NCBI GenBank assembly: GCA_017303455.1
Contig: JAFLBM010000001.1
Span: 23,449 to 87,448, forward strand
Origin: Chitinophagales bacterium
GTDB taxonomy: Bacteria; Bacteroidota; Bacteroidia; Chitinophagales; Chitinophagaceae
Length of the DNA stretch: 64,000 nt
Reading direction: 5' to 3'
Positions 10,021-19,305 of the stretch are shown piece by piece. Made by a program: the position numbers and the translations under genes. The notes under the pieces were generated by a model. That model made no database searches. It was given only the letters and a program-made list of their open reading frames with translations, and had not been told where the DNA came from. The first letter of the stretch is position 1. Each line of letters opens with the position of its first letter.

Positions 10021-11511
10021 TCAGGATGCGTTACCATATTTTTTGATCAGGGCCAGTAATACACCATTGGTCCAGCCAAAGCCATCCTGTCCTTCATATT
10101 CACCACCACCCGCTTCAAGATGGGTATCAATAACGTTGTATTTTTCCATCAGTTTGCCGGTTCTTTTGAATACAGCAGTATTTAATTTGATCCACCGTTC
10201 CGCTATTTCCCGGGCAAGTGCCGTATATCCATAATTTTCAAGACCTGTTATCGTTATCCAGTGTAATGGTGCCCATCCATTCGGGGAATCCCATTGCTGC
10301 CCGGTTGTTATCAACGTACTGATCAGCCCCCCGGCCTGCAGGAATTTCTCTTTTATAATTGCTGCAACGGCATCTGCCTGTTGCTGTGTCGCTATTTTTA
10401 AAAAGAGTGGGGTAACACCTGCTAATGAATAGCAGGTCTTTTGTTGATCAGTTGTAAAATCATAATCGAAATAAAAGCCGGCATCGGGGTTCCAGCAAAA
10501 ATGCTGGATAGCTTTTTTCCTTTTTTCGGCGGCATTTCTGAAATGTATTGCTTGTTCATGTTCCTCTTTTATAGAATAAGTATCTGCAAGCAGCTGTTCC
10601 AGGTGAAATAAAAGGCAATTCAGGTCGACAGGAATAATATCCGTAGTATGTATGGATGAAAAGCGGCTCTCCTCTTTGAACCAGCGGCAACTGAAATCCC
10701 AGCCCGATTCTGCACCGGCTCTTAAATGGCGGAAGATGTTCGCAGGTTCCTGTTCAGACTGATGTGCCAGCTCTGCATCCTCCCGGTACGATTCAGGACG
10801 GGCCGTATCATTGTTATCCCAATAGCGATTCAGGATATCGCCATTTTTCATCCTGGCTACATGATAAACAGATGGCTTGCTGTCAGTCAGTTCATCAGCT
10901 CCTTTCATCCAGAAATTATATTCCTTCTCCAGTTGTGGTAAATAATCAGTCAAAACAATATCCCCTTTTATACCAGCCAGCAATCTTACCATGAGTGAAT
11001 AAAAAGGGGGTTGGGAACGGCCAATGAAATAGTGCCGGTTGCCATTGGGGATATAGCCCAGTGTATCGATGAGGTAAGAAAAATTCTTTACCATGTTTTC
11101 AAGCATTTCATTTTTACCGGAGGCTTTCAGACCTAACATCGTAAAATAGCTGTCCCAGTAATAGACCTCACCAAAGCGGCCACCCGGAACGATATAAGGA
11201 TAGGGAAGGGGAATGAGTGATCCGGCTTCTTTATCCGGGTTCCTGGTCAGTACGGGCCAGAGTGCTTCAATATTTTCTTCCACTGTTTTGCTGGTATCAC
11301 TGCTATAGTGGGTGGAATGGGGAACAGGCAGTTCAAAATACCGCAGTACAAATCCTTTCAGATCAAATCCGGCATGGTCTTTTTGAGATAAATAAGCAGC
11401 ATTGATTGTTTCCAGGTCATACTTCGGCAGGCAGTCAACAAATGTTTTCCCATCGGGAAATACCTGTTGCAGTTGTACAGCTTCAAATAGCGGATACATC
11501 GTAAGTGTCAT
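10021..11511 (-). CDS. treF: cytoplasmic trehalase, GH37
   Basis: 496 residues. Both GH37 signatures are visible: PGGRFGEVYYWDSYF at about residues 109-123 and QWDSPNGWAP in the C-terminal half, followed by a glycine-rich GGGEYEGQDGFGWTNGV. The enzyme hydrolyses alpha,alpha-trehalose to two glucose molecules. There is no signal peptide, so it should act in the cytoplasm (TreF-like rather than periplasmic TreA). It follows the MFS gene by 11 bases and is the second gene of a transporter-trehalase operon read through the operator at 12784. It converges with the amylosucrase gene, with two bases between the stops. A Met at codon 5 is an alternative start. Confidence 0.92.
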   Translation of the reverse strand: MTLTMYPLFEAVQLQQVFPDGKTFVDCLPKYDLETINAAYLSQKDHAGFDLKGFVLRYFELPVPHSTHYSSDTSKTVEENIEALWPVLTRNPDKEAGSLIPLPYPYIVPGGRFGEVYYWDSYFTMLGLKASGKNEMLENMVKNFSYLIDTLGYIPNGNRHYFIGRSQPPFYSLMVRLLAGIKGDIVLTDYLPQLEKEYNFWMKGADELTDSKPSVYHVARMKNGDILNRYWDNNDTARPESYREDAELAHQSEQEPANIFRHLRAGAESGWDFSCRWFKEESRFSSIHTTDIIPVDLNCLLFHLEQLLADTYSIKEEHEQAIHFRNAAEKRKKAIQHFCWNPDAGFYFDYDFTTDQQKTCYSLAGVTPLFLKIATQQQADAVAAIIKEKFLQAGGLISTLITTGQQWDSPNGWAPLHWITITGLENYGYTALAREIAERWIKLNTAVFKRTGKLMEKYNVIDTHLEAGGGEYEGQDGFGWTNGVLLALIKKYGNAS

Positions 11512-11522
11512 TTACCGGTAAA

Positions 11523-12779
11523 TTAATGTTGGGAAGTTGCTGGTGCTGACTTAGGTTGTATTTTCTTGAAGATAAAAAGTAAAATACAAAGAACAGTAAT
11601 CGGGATCAGTGAGAAGTAGAAAGCTGTTTGCCCTCCATATGCCCCGAAAATATGTCCCGTAATAATTGAACCTGTTGTGCCGCCCAGAGCGGAGAAGACA
11701 ACGATCAGGCCAGACATTGAGCCATGCTTGTGTGCGGGAAGATTGCTAAGAATTACCGAATTGATGGCGGGGTAAACAGGGGCCAGGAACAGACCGATCA
11801 ATGGGAAGGCATAAGCTACCAGGGGGATATCGCTGAGTGTAGTAACGGGGGAACCTGAAATATCTTTTGTAAGCGGAACGGTAATGATCACCAGGATAGC
11901 TGCCAGGAGCAGGCAACCTGTCAGGACAAATAACCAATCGAATTTCTTTAATAATATACCGGCCAGGAACCTGCCCAATGCAATAGAAGCAGACAGGATA
12001 CTTGCCATCTGGATGCTGAGACTGGTAGATAATTGTAATACATCTTTATTGAAAGTGGGTAACCAGCTCATAATACTTTGCTCGATCAGTACATAAAAGA
12101 AGGCGCAGAAAATAAAAACGATCACTAACGGGAGAATAATAAGTTTTAGCATACCCAGGAAATCGTCACCGAGTGTTTTTGATTCTGCCAGTTCAGCTTT
12201 TTTGACGGATGATTCATCGAGTTTGGTGGAGGATAATAATAGCAATGCAAGCAAAGACATACCTGCCAGTATATAATAAACATTGAACCAGGCAGTGGAT
12301 AGGGGGTCATCATTATCGACAAAAGATCCAAAAATGAAATAGCCTGCCAGTACACCGACCATAAAGAATGATTCGAGAAAACTCATCAGGCTTAAATGTT
12401 CCTTTTTATCTTTTGTAATGATACCCAGTGTGGCAAACACACTTACTTTGATCAGGGCAAAGCTGATACCAACTGTGGCAAATAATAGTTTTGTCATCAG
12501 GAAACTTCCGGCAGAAGGCATAATGAAACACATCATTGTAACCAGCATCAATGCAATTTGCATAGCCCTTTTATAACCGATCCTGACAATATAAGATGCC
12601 ACGAGGAAAGAAGTTATGGCTATGCTCAGATCTTTGAAGGCTTCTAAAATACTGGCTGATCCTTTTGAGATACCAAAATTATTTTGCACCTGCAGAATGA
12701 CAGTGCCAACGCTGTTCAGCAGGATGGCAAAAACAAAATAATTCAGGAATAGTGATAGTTTGATCTTAAAGGAGGACAT
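11523..12779 (-). CDS. MFS transporter, likely trehalose/disaccharide importer
   Basis: 418 residues and about 12 hydrophobic segments, in the style of FucP/TsgA-like major facilitator proteins. The motif around VRIGYKRAMQIAL matches the loop 2-3 region of the superfamily. The substrate cannot be read from the sequence alone. The tight coupling to a trehalase gene argues for trehalose or a mixed alpha-glucoside. The LacI-type operator lies immediately before the start codon, in the same geometry as for the sucrose-type transporter at 5756. Confidence 0.85.
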   Translation of the reverse strand: MSSFKIKLSLFLNYFVFAILLNSVGTVILQVQNNFGISKGSASILEAFKDLSIAITSFLVASYIVRIGYKRAMQIALMLVTMMCFIMPSAGSFLMTKLLFATVGISFALIKVSVFATLGIITKDKKEHLSLMSFLESFFMVGVLAGYFIFGSFVDNDDPLSTAWFNVYYILAGMSLLALLLLSSTKLDESSVKKAELAESKTLGDDFLGMLKLIILPLVIVFIFCAFFYVLIEQSIMSWLPTFNKDVLQLSTSLSIQMASILSASIALGRFLAGILLKKFDWLFVLTGCLLLAAILVIITVPLTKDISGSPVTTLSDIPLVAYAFPLIGLFLAPVYPAINSVILSNLPAHKHGSMSGLIVVFSALGGTTGSIITGHIFGAYGGQTAFYFSLIPITVLCILLFIFKKIQPKSAPATSQH

Positions 12780-12783
12780 GTGG

Positions 12784-12793
12784 CAATCGTTTG
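12784..12793 (-). promoter_or_regulatory. LacI-type operator before MFS-trehalase operon
   Basis: On the minus strand this reads CAAACGATTGC and ends 4 bases before the start codon at 12779. A weaker related sequence, ATAACGTTTG, lies 59 bp upstream at 12843-12852 and may be an auxiliary site. Confidence 0.75.
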
Positions 12794-12898
12794 GTAGTAA
12801 AATAAGCTACCTCAAAAGAACAACAAGAAAGTCCCTGGAACTATAACGTTTGCGGTGTAAAAAACGGAGGTTTTGTGAACTAAAAGCCAGGACAAGCC

Positions 12899-13891
12899 TT
12901 AGAGAGAGCCGCCTTCCACCAGTATAGACTCCAGCCTCACTTCCTGCGGGGCACTATCACCCCGTAGTGAGGTCAGCATTTGGGCAAAAGCCAGTTTGCC
13001 TAATTTAAAACCGTTGGTTTCAACATAAGTGATCTTCGGATCATACATCGTGGGAATAAGGCCATTGCTGATACCTATCACAGCAATATCTTCCGGTACT
13101 TTCAGTTGCAGTTTATGAATGGCGTACATCACTCCGATTAAGATCAGGTCGCCCATGCAAAAGATCGTATCTGGCCGTTGTTTTCCTTTCAGGGCTTCCA
13201 GGACCACTCTTTTTGATTCTGCAATCCCTTCCGGGTAATCTATGGTGAGTTTTGTTTTGGGTGCCTGTTTGGCAAAGGTTTCCCGGAAAGTGGCACAGCG
13301 GATCCTTGTTATACTCAGGTGTGGATGACCAAATAAGGCCAGCACCCGTTTCTTCTTTTTTTCTATAATGGCTTCTGCTGCTATCCGGGCTGCCTCTGCA
13401 TCGGCCAGGCAAACCTTGTGATAGCCATCTTCTTCCGGCACCCGGTCAAAAAATACCACCGGCACGTTCATGTCATCCAATTTTTTGAAAGGGGTCATAT
13501 CTTCTGTTTCAATCGAGACAGAAGCAAATAACCCCATCACCATATTTTTCCGGAACAAATGAAGGTTGGATGTTTCTAATTGCACTTTATCTCTTGATTG
13601 CATGATCATCACGGAATATCCGTGCACCCTTGCATCTTCTTCCACGGCTGCAATAAAAGAATCATAAAAGAAATTATCAATGGTGGGAACCATGATGCCC
13701 AGCACATTACTTTGCCTGGTTCTTAATTGTACAGCATAATTATTGGGTTCATATTCCAGGGCCAGTGCCAGTTCCTTGACCCTTGATTTTGTATTTTCTG
13801 AAATATCGGGATGATCTTTCAGGGCACGGGAAACCGTGGAAATACTGATACCAAGAACTTCGGATAGTTTTTTCAGTGTACTCTGCTGCAT
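12899..13891 (-). CDS. LacI-family transcriptional regulator
   Basis: 330 residues. The N-terminal helix-turn-helix LKKLSEVLGISISTVSRALKDHPDISENTKSRV and hinge ALEYEPNNYAVQLRT are classic LacI/PurR type, followed by a periplasmic-binding-protein-like effector domain (NVLGIMVPTIDNFFYDSFIAAVEE). It probably represses, or possibly activates, the sucrose, trehalose and GH65 operons around it. All of these carry a CG-centred palindrome, and a copy (one base off) lies 14 bp before its own start, which suggests autoregulation. The inducer is unknown; a disaccharide or its phosphate is likely. A terminator at 13951 isolates it from the GH65 operon upstream. Confidence 0.92.
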   Translation of the reverse strand: MQQSTLKKLSEVLGISISTVSRALKDHPDISENTKSRVKELALALEYEPNNYAVQLRTRQSNVLGIMVPTIDNFFYDSFIAAVEEDARVHGYSVMIMQSRDKVQLETSNLHLFRKNMVMGLFASVSIETEDMTPFKKLDDMNVPVVFFDRVPEEDGYHKVCLADAEAARIAAEAIIEKKKKRVLALFGHPHLSITRIRCATFRETFAKQAPKTKLTIDYPEGIAESKRVVLEALKGKQRPDTIFCMGDLILIGVMYAIHKLQLKVPEDIAVIGISNGLIPTMYDPKITYVETNGFKLGKLAFAQMLTSLRGDSAPQEVRLESILVEGGSL

Positions 13892-13905
13892 TCATCAGGT
13901 TTTAG

Positions 13906-13915
13906 CAATCGTTTA
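13906..13915 (-). promoter_or_regulatory. LacI-type operator at the regulator's own gene
   Basis: On the minus strand this reads TAAACGATTGC, one base off the other sites, and ends 14 bases before the lacI-type start codon at 13891. The position fits autoregulation. Confidence 0.6.
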
Positions 13916-13950
13916 GAAAGCTAAAGATAAATTTTTAAACAACCTGAAAT

Positions 13951-13984
13951 AAAAGGACGTTGTAAAGAATTACAACGCCCTTTT
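13951..13984 (-). terminator. hairpin terminator of the GH65 operon
   Basis: A 15-bp stem (13951-13965 with 13970-13984) has one internal mismatch and a 4-base loop. It is flanked by T-rich ends on both strands. It lies between the stop of the last GH65-operon gene and the promoter region of the LacI-type gene, both on the minus strand. Confidence 0.8.
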
Positions 13985-14005
13985 CGCTTAGTCGGTGTGA
14001 GATAT

Positions 14006-15097
14006 TTAAAAACGGAACGAAACACCTGCGTTTACAGAATAATCAGCAAAAGCTGCATCGCCTTGTATTTTAGTACCGGTATCAGCCGTTCTTAATTTAT
14101 CTGAGTAACTCTGTGTCCTGTTGCGTTGTAATGCAACGGGCACAGATAAATAGAGGTTGATCTTTTTTGCCTGGTAAGCAACCACGGGTTCTGCTGCTAT
14201 AACCATCCCCGGCCTTCTGAAACCTTTATCACCACCGATCAGGTCACTGCTTGGAATAGCTTCAATGCGAAGGCCTCCTGTGAAATTGAATTTGCCGGTC
14301 ATATAGCTGGCTCCGGCCCTTGCCATATACTGGTCAGCAACACTCATGGTGCTGGTAAAATATTTTATAGCAGTAGCATTAGGAGTGCCACCCCTGGCTG
14401 TGGATACTCCATTTTGTTCCCGGGGGTTTACGAGGTAATAAAAATTTCCATAAACACCCACTTTGTGGCTGATGTTGTAGTAGCTGTTCATCTCAACAGT
14501 AAATCCAGTACCACCATCACCTAATTGAATAGATTGGTCAACCGGCCCCAAAACGGTGCTGCCGTCTGCTTTATAGAAATAGTCCTGGTACTGGTAATCA
14601 CCGGTGGGGAGTTTGATACCTAAACCGGCCTGTATATTTCCTTTATGGTGTTTGGCTGGATCTAATAACCAGCGATAAGCCGAAATGCGGAGATCACCAA
14701 TCCCAAAAGATCTTGTACTGTGCCTGGCAGCCGCACCCAATGCATTACCGCCGTGTTCATACAAAGAAGAACGGGTGTTGGAGATGACCGGGATTGTCAT
14801 GGCCAGTGACCAGCGGGTATTAAAATAACGGGTAGCTGTAATATCAAGTGAATAACTGTGATTAATAACTTCTGTATGGTTTTCTTCTCTTTCTTTTTGT
14901 TCAACCGTGCCGACAAAATGTTTATACGATTTAAAATAGCGATTATTGAAATTCATTTGCCATCCTTTGGCAGCAGCGGGGTTACCAATGCTGCAACTGT
15001 TACCATTGCTGCGGATTGCCACACAACCCTGTGCATGGACTGTTGTATTAGTAAGGATAATTAATGCCGTTACTAATGAAGTATATAAATATTTCAT
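14006..15097 (-). CDS. outer-membrane beta-barrel protein of unknown role
   Basis: 363 residues from the ATG at 15097, which gives a clean signal peptide (MKYLYTSLVTALIILTNTTV ending HAQ); the open frame extends nine codons upstream. The body alternates short beta strands with aromatic residues and ends in Phe (NAGVSFRF), the usual C-terminal signal of outer-membrane barrels. It looks like a transporter-type or MetA-pathway-like barrel with no recognised enzyme motif. It follows the haloperoxidase-like gene by 28 bases, so the two are probably co-translated and may work together, for instance as a barrel with a surface or periplasmic lipoprotein. It is the last gene before a strong terminator. 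Confidence 0.7.
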   Translation of the reverse strand: MKYLYTSLVTALIILTNTTVHAQGCVAIRSNGNSCSIGNPAAAKGWQMNFNNRYFKSYKHFVGTVEQKEREENHTEVINHSYSLDITATRYFNTRWSLAMTIPVISNTRSSLYEHGGNALGAAARHSTRSFGIGDLRISAYRWLLDPAKHHKGNIQAGLGIKLPTGDYQYQDYFYKADGSTVLGPVDQSIQLGDGGTGFTVEMNSYYNISHKVGVYGNFYYLVNPREQNGVSTARGGTPNATAIKYFTSTMSVADQYMARAGASYMTGKFNFTGGLRIEAIPSSDLIGGDKGFRRPGMVIAAEPVVAYQAKKINLYLSVPVALQRNRTQSYSDKLRTADTGTKIQGDAAFADYSVNAGVSFRF

Positions 15098-15125
15098 ATT
15101 AAAATCGTTGGTTTTCGTGATCAAT

Positions 15126-16457
15126 TTATTTTTTCATGCGGAGACGCTGGTTCACCAGCTCTCCGACCTTTCTTCCATATTCTGTACTCACAAGACAGGA
15201 ATTATGGAAATGAATTCCTCCGTAAAAACGGGCCCAGTTATTTTCTTCTGCAGCCTGCCGGAAGGAAGTGAAGGAACGGTTTTTAATGCCAAACTCCAGT
15301 TCTGATGTATCGGTGTACGCAAAGTTGTCGCCAAATACGCTGGTCAATGCTTCTGCTGCTGAAGACGAAACCGTACTGTGCCCGCAGGTGTACTCCGGGA
15401 AAGGCGGTGTTTGCAGGTAAGGTGCCCAGTTGGCATCAACATATTTATTGATGACCGTTTCAGGGCGAACGGCATTACTTCTGAATTTTTCATCCCAGCA
15501 TTGAATAAATGCATCAAACATCGCAATGGCTGTTTTTGCATAAGCGTACACCGTAGTGGAAAAATCTGCCTTAGCTGTTTGTGAAGCGATACCCACAATA
15601 TTCATCCAGTGACCCGTAGGAGAAAATTTCTTGGTCATAAACATCACATGTCCTGATACATTCAGCCTTGTGCCAAGGTCGTCCCAAAATTCAGCAATAT
15701 GCTTTTGCTCATCGGTCAAACTGTCACCTGCATTTTTCACCGCCATTACTTCCTGGTAATATTTGCTTTTTTTATCGGTCATATTAAACACAGGAGGAGG
15801 AGGAGGCGTAAACATATTTGCGCTGTCCATCACCATCGTTCTTATTTCTCTCCAATGTGGTTCCAAAGCCTGGGCATACATGGGGGGGGTGGGTATCCAT
15901 CTGCCGGGAGTATCGATCACAGTGTATTTGGGTGCTGTTCTTGTCTGGGCATAATTGTCTTTTTTGCTCCAGGCGAGAATGGTTTTACCAACTTCGTCTG
16001 CATAAGCAACCGTATTATCAAATTCATCAGCCGGCATTCCATTATCCTTCACCAGTGTTTTCAGGCTGTCAACATATTCCTGCATACTTCCTTCAGGGAA
16101 AGTAACAGCTTCGCCAAGTTTGCAAAAAGCAAGTATGGCGGCAAAGTTGAAATCAATCTCTTTGGTTGTATCGGGTGCCGGAATAGCTGTCAGTTCATGC
16201 AATTGTCCTGCAAGGGATTGGTACTGTTCAGGATTGCCAGCGGCAATTACCTCATAAGCAGCAATATTGGCATACAGGTAATTCCTGGAGGCAATAATTG
16301 GCGGGAAATTGTTTTGCATGACCACATTATTGAGCTCCTTAACGGTCCTGGAATACAAGTAAGGATCATTTGTTATCTTCTTATAATTGTCATTTGTTTT
16401 GTTATTGCAGGCACTTGCAAAAATTAATGCAGCAACAGCCACTAATGCTATACGCAT
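15126..16457 (-). CDS. vanadium-dependent haloperoxidase-like PAP2 lipoprotein
   Basis: 443 residues, with a lipoprotein signal at the N-terminus (FASAC, Cys17). The C-terminal half carries the vanadate/phosphate-pocket motifs of the PAP2/haloperoxidase superfamily: KFRSNAVRPETVI, then PPFPEYTCGHSTVSSSAAEA (usually with SGHS), then WARFYGGIHFHNS with the apical His. The reaction may be halide oxidation with hydrogen peroxide or a phosphatase activity; many Bacteroidota homologues are uncharacterised. Its place in an operon behind a secreted GH65 enzyme is unusual. A long open frame on the opposite strand here is a codon-usage shadow. Confidence 0.85.
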   Translation of the reverse strand: MRIALVAVAALIFASACNNKTNDNYKKITNDPYLYSRTVKELNNVVMQNNFPPIIASRNYLYANIAAYEVIAAGNPEQYQSLAGQLHELTAIPAPDTTKEIDFNFAAILAFCKLGEAVTFPEGSMQEYVDSLKTLVKDNGMPADEFDNTVAYADEVGKTILAWSKKDNYAQTRTAPKYTVIDTPGRWIPTPPMYAQALEPHWREIRTMVMDSANMFTPPPPPVFNMTDKKSKYYQEVMAVKNAGDSLTDEQKHIAEFWDDLGTRLNVSGHVMFMTKKFSPTGHWMNIVGIASQTAKADFSTTVYAYAKTAIAMFDAFIQCWDEKFRSNAVRPETVINKYVDANWAPYLQTPPFPEYTCGHSTVSSSAAEALTSVFGDNFAYTDTSELEFGIKNRSFTSFRQAAEENNWARFYGGIHFHNSCLVSTEYGRKVGELVNQRLRMKK

Positions 16458-16517
16458 AAAAAAAATCTATTGGTAAATAAAATTGGAATCCGGGTCAGAA
16501 ACTAAAGTGTAGTGTCA

Positions 16518-17072
16518 TCAGCATTTGGGCGGCTGATGGGGAACCTGTACAGCGAATGAAGGTAAGCTGAATTGATAGCTGGAAGTATGGGTTAATGAGG
16601 GGTTAGTTTGGCTTTTGGGTAACGCAAACATGGACTGGTCATCATACTCGCTGAGTAGTTTTTTTGCAAAAGATATGGGTTGTTGTTTGCCCGGACCCGG
16701 CTGGTTTACATCCGCAGCACTATTACTTTTTGTGATGTTATGATCCATATCTTTCAACTGCTGCTTCGACTGGTTGGCAATACATTTAAAAGTAACCACA
16801 TCGCCTTCTATCTTCTTTTTTACATACGTGTAAGCAACACCATCTATTTCGATCTCGCCGTAATGTCTTTCATACTCTGTGAAACGATTCTGGTAAGGCA
16901 TATTCATCGCCACTTTGATCTCTATGAGCTGCGACTCATCATACTCACTGTTATCCAGTAAGGTTTCCAGTTGCTGGTCGGCCCTGTCCTGCATAAGAGC
17001 AATGACAATACGGTAACCCCCGATGTTGAAGAGTAGAATGAAGATTAATAATATGGCAATTATCTTTCTCAA
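16518..17072 (-). CDS. small membrane-anchored hypothetical protein
   Basis: 184 residues, beginning with one strongly hydrophobic segment (KIIAILLIFILLFNIGGYRIVIAL), probably an inner-membrane anchor. A polar periplasmic domain of about 90 residues follows. The tail is Pro/Ser/Gln rich and looks unstructured. I do not recognise a family. It sits 22 bases after the GH65 gene and 60 bases before the haloperoxidase-like gene, all in one direction, so it belongs to the same operon. The annotation rests on position, initiation context and the coherent signal/anchor. Confidence 0.6.
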   Translation of the reverse strand: MRKIIAILLIFILLFNIGGYRIVIALMQDRADQQLETLLDNSEYDESQLIEIKVAMNMPYQNRFTEYERHYGEIEIDGVAYTYVKKKIEGDVVTFKCIANQSKQQLKDMDHNITKSNSAADVNQPGPGKQQPISFAKKLLSEYDDQSMFALPKSQTNPSLTHTSSYQFSLPSFAVQVPHQPPKC

Positions 17073-17094
17073 AGCAGTGAACAGACCCGTTTGA

Positions 17095-19128
17095 TTATTT
17101 CACAATATAGGATTTTTTTTCAGGCCCAACACCTGTAATAGTAAGGCTTTTCCAGTGCTTTGGTAATACTGATTTTACCTGTACAATTCCTTTTGCAGTG
17201 ATTTCCAATCCCCCGAATCCCATCAGCACACTTTGTAATACGCCGCCTGCACCGGTGGCAAAATAGGGATTAGTGCCCCCTTTTGTTTCGGCGATCACCC
17301 GGAAGGGCGGATTGAGGTTGGGCAGGTAAGCATCTTTGAACCAATGATAGGCTTTGTCGGCGTCGCCTAACCGGGCATATAATGTTGTGAATACGGCCTG
17401 TGTCATGGCAGGGGTTCCCTCATTCGGAACCCGGGTTTCATAATACTCCAGGTCTTTCCGGATCTGTTTAGGATCGGTGACCTCTTTTAACGGGTAAGAT
17501 AACAGGTTAACATCTGCCTGTTTGATGCCTTCACCATTATAAGTAGCATGTTCCCTCGTCACCCCATCCGGGAATTTTAAGACCGGGATATTCAGGGCCA
17601 CATTCATCCAGTCGGCATCAGGAGTAAGGCCAAGGATCTTTGCCGCTTCGGCGGCAAATTGAAGATTAGCTTTTGCTGCAGCATTGGTGAATGCGTTATT
17701 ATCTACGTTTTCTGCCCATTCATCTGCAGCCACCACATTCTTTATATCATAATGACCGGGTCCGTTTCTTTCCACCCTGCTGGCCCAAAAATCGGCAGTG
17801 GCTGACAGTATGGGCCAGCCTTTTTCCTTCAGCCAGTTCTTATCCTGTGTTACACAATAATAATTCCAGGTGGCAATGGCAACACAAGCGGTGATATGAT
17901 GTTCAAACGGCCCGCTTAGTGCCCAGACCGGTGTTTCTTCCACACCCGTTTCAGCACTTTCCCAGGGATACATGGCTCCTTTATAACCTTTACTAAAAGC
18001 ATTTCGTTTAGCAGCTTCCAGCCGCTGGTACCGGTATTCAATCATACTCTTTGCCAGTTCAGGATGTAAAACAAGTATAGCGGGATACATCCATAATTCA
18101 GTGTCCCAGAAAACATGGCCGTTATAGCCCAACCCGCTTAAACCCATTGGTGATGGAGATAAAGCCGTTCCTTCTCTTGTAAAAGAATATAAATGATACA
18201 GCATACTGTGTATGTCCTGTTGTGCCTGGTCATCACCTTCCACTTTGATATCGCTGGTCCATAATTCATCCCAGGCTTTTTTATGAAAGCTGAGCAGCCG
18301 CTCCCTTCCTTCGAGTTTGGCAAAGATGGCCGAACGTTCGGCTTCATTCAACGGATCATCATGATGGGCAGACGTAATGGATGCTCCGGCAATAGAGAAA
18401 CGGTAAGTTTCTCCTGCCTTTATTTTTTTGGAGAATTTCATCAGGTGCATATTGTTGTCCCACATCTCATGGATCACTCTTGGTTCGTGACCATGATCTT
18501 CGCTGAATAGAAAAGTATTGGAGGCGCACATCAGTAATTTACCCGTAGGACTTTTAGCAGTGGAAGTCAGTAAGCTGATCACCACATGCGGCCGGTCAAT
18601 CTCATTATAATAATTCTGAACCTCTTTTAATGCATCAGGTGCTTCCATCACACTGGCACCGGTGATCGTAATATCTTTTTTGGCTGTAATGGTCACATCC
18701 ATCAATACAGTGAAGGGAAGATGGCGCAATGAATAATAAGTATAGCTGACACTGGCTTTATCACCATGATCAAATTGGGTATTAAAACCGGCTTGTTTCA
18801 TATCCAGTTCCTGTTTCATGTTTTGCGCATCATTCGTACCGATCCGGCGGCCATCAATTTCGAGGTACATATTCAGCAAATTAAAACTGCGGAGAAAATT
18901 GCTTACCCGGCCCCTTCCATAGAGATCATAAGCCCCGGCCAGTACCACATCTTTTACTTTAAATGGTTCGGGTGAAGAAACAATCCCCAGCATACCATTG
19001 GCAACAGTTACCCCGTAATAGTCAGATGGTTTGATAGCGTTGGTACTAATCTTCCAGGGGTCAGCCTGGGCAATACCCTGGAGGGAAATAAAAAGGAGGA
19101 CTGGAAAAAAAGTTCTTCTCAGAGACAT
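17095..19128 (-). CDS. secreted GH65 glycoside hydrolase (alpha-glucobiose-active)
   Basis: 677 residues with a signal peptide (MSLRRTFFPVLLFISLQGIAQA). The layout is that of GH65: an N-terminal beta-sandwich, a long helical linker, and an (alpha/alpha)6 barrel with GHVFWDTELWMYP and the presumed general acid Glu near residue 470 in VVAADEWAENVDNN. Family members are phosphorylases of maltose, kojibiose or trehalose, or hydrolases such as acid trehalase and kojibiose hydrolase. An exported enzyme cannot rely on cytoplasmic phosphate, so hydrolysis of trehalose or kojibiose in the periplasm is more likely. It heads a four-gene operon. A LacI-type operator lies 63 bp upstream, tying it to the sucrose and trehalose operons. 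Confidence 0.85.
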   Translation of the reverse strand: MSLRRTFFPVLLFISLQGIAQADPWKISTNAIKPSDYYGVTVANGMLGIVSSPEPFKVKDVVLAGAYDLYGRGRVSNFLRSFNLLNMYLEIDGRRIGTNDAQNMKQELDMKQAGFNTQFDHGDKASVSYTYYSLRHLPFTVLMDVTITAKKDITITGASVMEAPDALKEVQNYYNEIDRPHVVISLLTSTAKSPTGKLLMCASNTFLFSEDHGHEPRVIHEMWDNNMHLMKFSKKIKAGETYRFSIAGASITSAHHDDPLNEAERSAIFAKLEGRERLLSFHKKAWDELWTSDIKVEGDDQAQQDIHSMLYHLYSFTREGTALSPSPMGLSGLGYNGHVFWDTELWMYPAILVLHPELAKSMIEYRYQRLEAAKRNAFSKGYKGAMYPWESAETGVEETPVWALSGPFEHHITACVAIATWNYYCVTQDKNWLKEKGWPILSATADFWASRVERNGPGHYDIKNVVAADEWAENVDNNAFTNAAAKANLQFAAEAAKILGLTPDADWMNVALNIPVLKFPDGVTREHATYNGEGIKQADVNLLSYPLKEVTDPKQIRKDLEYYETRVPNEGTPAMTQAVFTTLYARLGDADKAYHWFKDAYLPNLNPPFRVIAETKGGTNPYFATGAGGVLQSVLMGFGGLEITAKGIVQVKSVLPKHWKSLTITGVGPEKKSYIVK

Positions 19129-19191
19129 ACAAGCAGGTTTCGTTAGCTAATGATATTAAAGATGCTATAATATTGATACAATCAGATACCC

Positions 19192-19201
19192 CAAACGATT
19201 G
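19192..19201 (+). promoter_or_regulatory. LacI-type operator in the GH65/susC divergent region
   Basis: CAAACGATTGC, identical to the sites at 5743 and 12784. It lies 63 bp before the GH65 start and about 300 bp before susC, so it more likely controls GH65. Confidence 0.7.
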
Positions 19202-19276
19202 CAGTTGATAATTTTTGGGATGACAAACTCCCAGGCTCCCGGTCCTGAAGCCGTCAAACTGACCTTCCCGCACTCC

Positions 19277-19305
19277 TTTTCCTGCCTTTTTTAAGCGCAG
19301 GAAAA
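19277..19305 (+). other. 9-bp hairpin, role unclear
   Basis: Arms TTTTCCTGC (19277-19285) and GCAGGAAAA (19297-19305) pair perfectly around an 11-base loop. No T-run follows, so it is not a clear terminator. Confidence 0.45.

Noticed and set aside
15699..16427. 242-codon open frame opposite the haloperoxidase-like gene
   Set aside because: It is a mirror of the coding frame with Cys/His/Ile-rich nonsense composition.
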